64,000 bases of DNA from NCBI RefSeq assembly GCF_031877795.1, contig NC_133948.1, forward strand, positions 8,850,948-8,914,947, read 5' to 3'. Source of the DNA: Strix aluco. Taxonomy: Eukaryota > Chordata > Aves > Strigiformes > Strigidae. The notes beneath the pieces were generated by a model that saw nothing but the letters and a program-made list of their open reading frames with translations, made no database searches and had not been told where the DNA came from. Below, one piece after another: positions 58,601 to 64,000 of the stretch. Numbering within the stretch: the stretch's first letter is position 1; each line of letters begins with the position of its first letter. The position numbers were made by a program, and so were the translations under genes.

Positions 58601-61600
58601 TTTAAAATACAGTAGTAGAGTTTTAAATACAAGAAATAGTACCCAGCAGTTTAGAGTCACACCCAATTGGAATTAAAATTCAGGGAGGCAGCATATCCTT
58701 CTGCTGGGTTGTCATAGCAAAGACTGAGATAGACAAAAGCTATAGTTTTGGGGGTAATGGACAGTTACACAGGTAAGATGGGTACAAAGGAAAACCTGCA
58801 CTAAGCATTTACAGGGGGAAGAACAATGGAGGATCAGGAGAGGAGTAGATCTCCACCAGTTCCAGAAAGACAAATCTTCAGATTCAGTCTTTCACATTTT
58901 TCTCAAGGTCACCTTGAGTCTCAAAAGACCAAAAAGAAGGATACGTAATAGCAGTATGAGCTGCTCCCAGCTTTTCCATATGGTTTAATACGAAGATGAG
59001 CCCAAAGGTGAATACTCCAACCATGTGCGTACTTAAGGACAGCAAGAAGAGAAAAAAATAGCGGTAGTTCCTCCGTCCTATGCAATTGTTGACCCATGGG
59101 CAGTGATGGTCAAAATCCTTGTAAAGAAAGGGACAGACAGGGAATAACCAAATGGTGAAAGGAAATACATTTTCTTAGAGATAAATTTGAACCATCATCA
59201 TGTAAAATTTTATCAGGCTAGTTCTGCAGCTTTACAACATGCTACACTCTCTTTAGAGGGCTCTTCTTAGGACCAAGTGGTTTCTGTATCTATGGATGGA
59301 GAGGTACTTGAGTGTTTATAGGGTCTGACAAGAGGATATAAACAAATAAAAGACAGGTTATTTATCTGCTAGCAGCAGAAGCACTTATTTTTTATCATCC
59401 TTAGCAAGAAGAGTCAATTATAATGACGTTCTCATAATCTATAATGTTTTGAAGATGCAATACTGCTGCAAAATTCTCTGCCCCACATTTCTGTATTACA
59501 CAAAGCTGAATGAATCTACTTTAAACAACAGACATCACAAAAGATAATTTTTACCAAGCAGGTCCCCAGCAAAAAACAACATCTGGATAAGACACAAGCA
59601 AAGTTCTGCGCAAATTCATTAACAGTTATGAACCCAAACCTAACTATTTGTCTCAGCCAAAAGTTCAAAGTCCCTCATAAAGTCAGATCCCTTTTAACAG
59701 GAGATTTAATAATGAGGGCAAGCCACAGGCACCTTTCAAGTGTCTTTACACAGTTTTGTAAGCATGTAAATCCATTGTCTTCAATGGGATTATTCTAGAT
59801 GTGAAAACAAGATCAGGTGCAAGAAATAAACCCTTCTTATTTCTGTGTTTTTCAGAAGAGATATTACACACTCATGACATCAACAAATGAATTCTTTATT
59901 CTTTGTTTTGTGGTAATGTTATTTTTAAATATTCCTCAGTGATGACAAAGGAGTTTTTGTATTCTTAAGTTTTGCACAATGTATTTACCAAAAATTTACA
60001 AAACACAAGAAAATGGATTACAGCTTTCTCAAAGCACATTAGAAAATGACAGGGGCAATTTAATAAAGATAATTTCAGGCTATATCTGAAATGCTGACAT
60101 AGCGTATGTCTATCATGCAAACCTGGTTGTATGCAGCCCAAAATATCTATCCATTGTGAAACTATATAAGAATCCACTGCAAACACTTCAGTAAAGAAAA
60201 CAAAAATCTGACTACTTTTGTCATAGATTCATTTTTGGGTCCATCTGGTCACAGCAGGCTTTAGGTTTTAACTGATTTTACTTCTGCAAGTGTTGTTGGC
60301 TTTTGTTGTTTGTTCATTTTTATCAGTTTATCTCAAAAGTTTTATATTTGGGAAAAGAATTTTTATTGCACATTCTAGACTGAAAGCGAAAAGATGTGAA
60401 TTACGACTCTAATGGGTTCTACATGAAGAAGCCAGTAGAGTCACTCCTATCACTGCCTCCAAGCTCTTCTAGAATAGACAGGTGAGCGGGAAATAAGCAT
60501 CACAAGTATCAATAAAGCATGCTGTTTAAGACCATGATTTATTGATTCAGAAGTCATTAATGCTTTTTGCCTATATTCCTCCACAGCAGTCATAATTTAA
60601 TTATACAAGCAGAGCTTCTTACTTGCCCACCAGAATAGCAAGGAACGTTCAACTGATCTGACCATCAATAAAACTTCTGGAGAGCTAGGCAGAGTCACCT
60701 TGTGTTCTGCTGTTTTATTTAGGTTACTTTTGGATGCTCTCCCATTTTCATTTCTGCTGCAGAACTGACTCCCATGGAGGCCTTATGGCAGCATGAAATT
60801 GCAAGTGTTTATATCAGTGAGGTTTGAGCAATCTTTTTCTGAGAAAACTTCACTTGCTGAAAATGAATTCTCATGCTGAGCCACTGGGGAGGGCAGAAGA
60901 AGGAAATTCTATGGGACAACTGAGAATTTACCATCATCTAAACAATCCTCAGGACCTAGAATTAGTGAAAACATTTATGTTTTAGAACTAGGAATATATA
61001 CAACTCAGGTTTTCTACAAAAAATCCAGCTCTATTCAACAATTCACAGAGTCTAAAGAAATTGTGTGACACAACTTACGAACAGCTGTGCCTATTCCCCT
61101 CCACTCAGGGACCTTGGCAGCTCCTTACTCTCCATCCTCTCAAAACCCACATCCTACTAAGGCCTTCCACAACAGGATAGCCTTGTCCTATTTATCGATG
61201 GTTACTAGGCACAGCACTGCTTCCAGATAATTATAACTTAGATATATATTGCCCTGAAGGAGAAAATGACTGACACAAGATAAACCCAGACAGCTTTTCT
61301 CTCGCATGTAACTGCTGCTTTCTTTGGAACTCTTCCCTTGCTTATGGCAAAGAGGATTAGGACAAAGATGGTGTATACAGCATTCCAGCTGACTCTGGTA
61401 TTTTTTCCCTTTCTGATTAGTAATTCCTTTCATTTTAATGGCACAGCTGAATATATTTTAGACATATTAAAGATTTCATCTTTCTATTGGGAAAAAATAG
61501 ACCTTGCAGCAGAAATGATCCTTAAGAAGTAGATTTTTTAGCTCAGCAATAAAAAATTCCCCCTAGCAGTACACTGCTGTGGATATAGAACTCTGTACTT

Positions 61601-62471
61601 ACAAGTTTTGGAGATGTTTATAGCCCAAAAGCACATCTTACTGTCTGGGGGGTATTTTTAAAAAATCCTGTGTGCCTCACCAAGACCCTAGGGCTATCAA
61701 GAAACATTAAAGTCTCATAATTCAGAGCAACCAACATTAGAAACATGAATGAGTTCATGGTCTGAGCTGGGGTGTTGAAACAAACATGGGGTCCTTCTAT
61801 TGACTGGAGAACCACTCACTGAAATATGAGCTTTGTTTTCCCAAAGCTCACACACCATTCTAGCTTCTCTGCTCATCCACTAATGTAAGCACCAGTTTGT
61901 TCCAAATGAAGTGATGAGACCTAAGCTCATGCACAACAAGCTACAATGGTTCACCCTGAGCTTCCTGCTCTCCTGCACTCTGCCTCTGCATCAACTCTTC
62001 CATTCAGCCCTTTTTTACATTGATGATCTCTTAGCTACTTCAAGGAAGACATAGGCAGCATTATAAATTTTTATTCTAATTATCAGTGGCAACAAAGTTG
62101 ACATCAAACATTAATGCATATGTAACATACACCATAACTGAGGGCTATGTTTCAAATGGTACTAATTAGTAGGAGTCCATCAACAAGACTACAGTTGGGA
62201 ACTTCCAAGAACTGAAATACTGGGGGAAGCACTGAGCTGCATGTTTCCAGTAGTATGCGCAACCTCAGCACTGAAGCAAAGCCAACAGGTCACATAATCA
62301 ACAGAACGGTTACCTCAACACAGTTGTCACAGACGCTGCAGTGAGAGCAGCGTGGAGGACGGTAGAAGTGACAGGTGGCACACCATTTCATCCGTACTTG
62401 GATTCCTTTAATCTCCACATTCTTGTAGAGTGGAGCTCGGAAGTCATCATCTTTATCTTCATCTTCATCTG
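43464..62471 (-). CDS. ZDHHC8: ZDHHC8 palmitoyltransferase (nine coding exons, 5' end missing)
   Basis: S-palmitoyl transferase of the DHHC5/DHHC8 subfamily, a polytopic membrane enzyme of neurons and other cells that acylates PDZ proteins such as GRIP1 or PICK1. Minus-strand exons are 62471-62314, 59117-58945, 58255-58153, 54821-54730, 53030-52898, 52004-51887, 51159-51050, 48172-47136 and 43635-43464. They give about 697 codons in one frame with matching phases. Order of features: acidic linker DEDEDKDDD, the Cys-rich zinc region ([18 protein letters not shown]), [12 protein letters not shown] (catalytic Cys), TM3 and TM4, the TTxE motif (RTTNEQ), the PaCCT motif ([16 protein letters not shown]), a long Ser/Pro-rich cytosolic tail and the C-terminal PDZ ligand TTYEISV. 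Roughly the first 75 residues (TM1-TM2) lie beyond the window. ZDHHC5 is the closest alternative; the tail ([28 protein letters not shown]) fits ZDHHC8. Confidence 0.95.
43636..47135 (-). other. ZDHHC8 last intron
   Basis: 3.5 kb, containing a CR1 fragment (44565-45137) on the plus strand. The rest is unique sequence without a recognised gene. Confidence 0.85.
44565..45137 (+). mobile_element. CR1 LINE 3' fragment in ZDHHC8 intron
   Basis: 5'-truncated copy beginning agcaggtcaagggaggtgat and running through ggctggagcagctcccttat and the CR1 3' UTR to cctgtgattctgtgttctat. It is closely similar in sequence to the copy at 19740-21258 but without the LTR. Antisense to ZDHHC8. Confidence 0.93.
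47136..48172 (-). CDS. ZDHHC8: ZDHHC8 large tail exon
   Basis: This 1037-bp exon begins [10 protein letters not shown] after acceptor tggtttag and ends VQSVGAQ plus a split Arg at donor cacaaag before gtatgt. It encodes most of the Ser/Pro/Tyr-rich tail: [48 protein letters not shown] (short helix), [15 protein letters not shown] and [14 protein letters not shown]. The open frame continues past 47136 only as intron read-through. Confidence 0.96.
48173..51049 (-). other. ZDHHC8 intron
   Basis: 2.9 kb. Contains a foldback-type repeat (50683-50802); no other recognised element. Confidence 0.85.
50683..50802. repeat. Foldback-type ancient repeat fragment
   Basis: Ends gggtctgatcc and ggatcaggcc are reverse complements about 120 bp apart, with partial pairing inside (ggcacc/ggtgac regions). 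Same general type as 39912-40010. Confidence 0.5.
51050..51159 (-). CDS. ZDHHC8: ZDHHC8 exon (cytosolic tail)
   Basis: Acceptor tcttttgcag precedes aaggtggcc. It encodes [20 protein letters not shown] and [16 protein letters not shown]. Donor gagcag before gtgagc, phase 0. Confidence 0.94.
51160..51886 (-). other. ZDHHC8 intron
   Basis: 727 bp, AT-rich, nothing recognised. Confidence 0.85.
51887..52004 (-). CDS. ZDHHC8: ZDHHC8 exon (cytosolic tail)
   Basis: Acceptor attttcag precedes tctaaaat. It encodes [20 protein letters not shown] and [19 protein letters not shown]. Proline-rich PPLPP is shared with human ZDHHC8. Donor tgaag before gtatag, phase 1. Confidence 0.92.
52005..52897 (-). other. 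ZDHHC8 intron
   Basis: 893 bp. Plus-strand ORFs here run antisense into the adjacent exon and are not genes. Confidence 0.85.
52898..53030 (-). CDS. ZDHHC8: ZDHHC8 exon (start of cytosolic tail)
   Basis: Acceptor ttaatcag precedes gtacatag. It encodes [35 protein letters not shown] and IQANLNRSK. Donor gcaag before gtaagg, phase 0. Human has VEPPRLPLAVSLKPPFLRPE at this place. Confidence 0.94.
53031..54729 (-). other. ZDHHC8 intron
   Basis: 1.7 kb. Contains a 20-base A run at 53965-53984 (poly-T in the gene's sense). No recognised repeat family. Confidence 0.85.
53965..53984 (+). repeat. Homopolymer (A)20
   Basis: Uninterrupted run of 20 A. No SINE or retrocopy body is recognisable immediately upstream. 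Confidence 0.9.
54730..54821 (-). CDS. ZDHHC8: ZDHHC8 exon (PaCCT motif)
   Basis: Acceptor tgtttccag precedes gtgactgg. It encodes [17 protein letters not shown] and [13 protein letters not shown] plus a split Arg. Donor tcccag before gtaaga. It was found by homology because the plus strand carries a longer but meaningless ORF across it. Confidence 0.95.
54822..58152 (-). other. ZDHHC8 intron
   Basis: 3.3 kb. Holds a MIR-like fragment (55725-55860) and a duplicated A-rich/gtgaaaaa stretch near 57220-57275. No other feature. Confidence 0.85.
55725..55860 (+). mobile_element. MIR-like SINE fragment
   Basis: caatcctgggtttaagccga followed by gcaaagcacttcatatctct and gtgcccattttctc follows the MIR order (tRNA-like B box, then acttaacctctctgtgcctcagtttcctc). 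Highly diverged. Confidence 0.65.
58153..58255 (-). CDS. ZDHHC8: ZDHHC8 exon (TM4, TTxE motif)
   Basis: Acceptor gggtacag precedes aatggctgtc. It encodes [20 protein letters not shown] (TM4), then [14 protein letters not shown] containing TTxE. Donor gaacag before gtaaga, phase 0. Confidence 0.95.
58256..58944 (-). other. ZDHHC8 intron
   Basis: 689 bp, no recognised repeat. A minus-strand ORF at 58421-58666 has no supporting features. Confidence 0.85.
58945..59117 (-). CDS. ZDHHC8: ZDHHC8 exon (DHHC catalytic motif, TM3)
   Basis: Acceptor ctttacaag precedes gattttgacc. It encodes [20 protein letters not shown] followed by the third membrane span and [15 protein letters not shown]. Donor attac before gtatcc, phase 2. 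The catalytic Cys of DHHC lies here. Confidence 0.95.
59118..62313 (-). other. ZDHHC8 intron
   Basis: 3.2 kb of AT-rich sequence with a possible ancient repeat remnant at 59755-59822 (ccattgtcttcaatggg). No gene recognised. Confidence 0.8.
62314..62471 (-). CDS. ZDHHC8: ZDHHC8 exon (Cys-rich zinc region)
   Basis: First exon of this gene in the window. It starts [17 protein letters not shown] after a split Ala codon, continues [18 protein letters not shown] and [13 protein letters not shown], and meets the donor gttgag before gtaacc at phase 0. Acceptor gagcagcag is a NAGNAG tandem; the upstream AG (exon from 62471) restores the Ala found in the family. Confidence 0.94.
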
Positions 62472-63189
62472 CTGCTCAATGCAAAACTAAAAGTTAGTGG
62501 AAATAACAGAGGGTAAAGATAAAAGCTAATCCAGCCAGTGCCTTGGATACTGGGGCACTGCACGTGCTCTCGGACTTGTCAGAGAAATAACAGAGTGGTG
62601 GAAGTGATGGACTTTCAGAACAGGTTGTCCAGGCTGCAGAACACTTCAGTGATAAGGGCTTGTTTTAGCACCTCCCGTAGGAGTGCTGTGCAGCCTTACT
62701 CACCAGGCTCTGGACAAAGAGAGGTGTTGGAGTCTTAGCCAGCATTTACAACCAGAATGAATAAGATGAGCTGCAAACTAGAGTCAAAGAGTAATGGAAA
62801 TCACCCAAGCCCTTTTTGTGATCATTTCTGCTGCATGCATTTGGGATTAATTCAGTGCTAGCCTACCAGCACATAAAGAAAGAAATTACAGTGATAGATA
62901 AGAGAAAAAGTTTGTGCTAGTTCAAACCCCAAAATCAACCCAGATGACCCTGAGTGACAATTTGTTCAGCACTCTAGTGTCAGCTCACAATCATCCCAAA
63001 GACCTCTTGCCCCAGGGAGTGTGATGCCACAGTGAGATACACCATTCTGAAGCAGTCTGTGTGCTTGCGACAAGCCCTTGTACCAGTGCTCACTTCTTTA
63101 GAACATATCCCGTGCTCACCTCTTCATAGCGTACCCAGAACGCTCTTGCTCTAGTAACAGTACATAACTGGGAAGATCTCACCTCTCTC

Positions 63190-63395
63190 AAAGGCAGCAT
63201 GGTCTACTGATCTGAGCACAGGAATGGGAGTCAGGAAGTCCTGTATTCTAATTTTCTCACTCTGTGGCCTTGAGCTAGTCATTTAGCCTCTCTTTGCCAT
63301 TAGTAAGATGAGGATGACAATATAGCAGTCATCTTATTAGGGACAACACGGAGGGCAGATGGTTTATCATCTCAGCTAAGCGCTTCCCTGTTTAA
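63190..63395 (+). mobile_element. MIR-like SINE, nearly full length
   Basis: gcatggtctactgatctgag, gagtcaggaagtcctgtatt, tgtggccttgagctagtcat, ttagcctctctttgcc, agtaagatgaggatgacaat and gctaagcgctt occur in the order and spacing of the MIR consensus, from the tRNA-derived head to the 3' part. The best preserved of the MIR copies here. Confidence 0.8.
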
Positions 63396-63715
63396 GAAAA
63401 GAGGCCATTTAAGAATAAATGCACAAAATAAAAGCCAGTCTGTAATAGACAAGTATATGTTGGGAAGAAAAGGAAAAAAATGAGAATGGGGTTCGTGAAA
63501 GTTCGTCTTTTATTCTAGATTCCTGTGATCTTTATTTGTTTCCTTTTGACAGAGAAAATCGAAGATGTTCACATCCATTTAACACTTGGTTAAACATTAT
63601 AGTGCAGCTGGCACTGGTTGACTGGCTCCAAATTAGGTGGAATTTGATAATATTGTCCCAGCGGGGCATCAATCACTGTCATTTAGTTCTATATTAAATC
63701 TTCTCTAGATGCGTT

Positions 63716-63790
63716 ATCATGATCCAATTTCCATTGACTTCAGAGGGAGTTTCTCCCTTCACTTAGATGAGCTTGGGATCTGGCTCAGCT
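63716..63790. repeat. Ancient repeat remnant
   Basis: gatccaatttccattgactt followed by cagagggagtt and gagcttgggatctggctc. It resembles the 'ccattgacttcaatggga...gatctggccc' ancient amniote repeat type. Weak. Confidence 0.35.
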
Positions 63791-64000
63791 ACAGTATTTA
63801 CTTTGCAAGAGTATTCTCTGGATTAATGTTTCTGCGTGGAAGCAGAGTGCTGTACTGGCACCATTCTCTATAATTTTCCTTCATAACTAGTCAGTGGGAC
63901 TCTTAGTGAAAGCTAGACTCTAAATCCCTTAGACACTTCTATAAATACAATCTGTAGGTTCTTCAATACTATTATAAACTAGCTCATGCTGTATAATACT

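Larger units (their letters stand above)
62472..64000 (-). other. ZDHHC8 upstream intron (5' exons outside window)
   Basis: No match to the missing N-terminal segment (which should end with a membrane span and MDPGVFPR) was found on the minus strand, so the preceding exon is placed beyond 64000. Contains a MIR copy (63190-63395) and a foldback-type remnant (63716-63790). Confidence 0.65.

Noticed and set aside
1-64000. CRISPR array, operons, prokaryotic mobile elements, tRNA or rRNA genes
   Set aside because: No regularly spaced direct repeats, no ribosome-binding/operon structure, and no cloverleaf or rRNA-like sequence noticed. The window is vertebrate nuclear DNA.

Overview
This window is nuclear DNA from a bird, or at least a sauropsid. 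It has exon-intron genes with GT/AG splice sites, a CpG-island promoter, CR1 LINEs of avian type (3' ends like 'gattctatgactt'), a solo ERV LTR and only old MIR-like SINE fragments. No prokaryotic-style gene organisation, CRISPR array or operon is present. All three protein genes were identified by rebuilding exons from splice sites and recognising the proteins.

Layout. (1) Positions 1-9.65 kb hold the 3' half of ANKLE2 on the + strand: five coding exons (676-6900) and a long 3'UTR with the first AATAAA at 9617. (2) Positions 10.2-24.0 kb hold a complete PGAM5 on the - strand: six coding exons, 323 codons, ATG at 23778 inside a CpG island, TGA at 11831 and a poly(A) signal at 10243-10248. ANKLE2 and PGAM5 converge tail to tail with only about 0.6 kb between predicted 3' ends. 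PGAM5 intron 1 (6.3 kb) carries a CR1 LINE split by a 939-bp solo LTR. (3) Positions 24.1-43.3 kb are a gene-poor intergenic interval with microsatellites, MIR fragments and an old antisense CR1. It holds one unexplained 91-codon ORF at 25 kb. (4) Positions 43.4-62.5 kb hold ZDHHC8 on the - strand, missing only its first exons, which lie beyond the window. Nine coding exons run from the DHHC zinc-binding region to the C-terminal PDZ ligand.

Functions. ANKLE2 is an ER/nuclear-envelope LEM protein acting in post-mitotic nuclear-envelope reassembly. PGAM5 is a mitochondrial PGAM-fold Ser/Thr/His phosphatase. ZDHHC8 is a palmitoyl-acyltransferase. They are neighbours on the chromosome, not a pathway. 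In human, ANKLE2-PGAM5 lies on 12q24.33 and ZDHHC8 on 22q11.2. The window therefore spans a junction of two human synteny blocks, as expected for a bird chromosome 15 homologue.

I found no credible undescribed biological system. The most useful observations are the nested CR1/LTR insertion, the Ala/Pro expansion in PGAM5 exon 1, two tandem NAGNAG acceptors, the synteny junction and the unexplained ORF at 25 kb.
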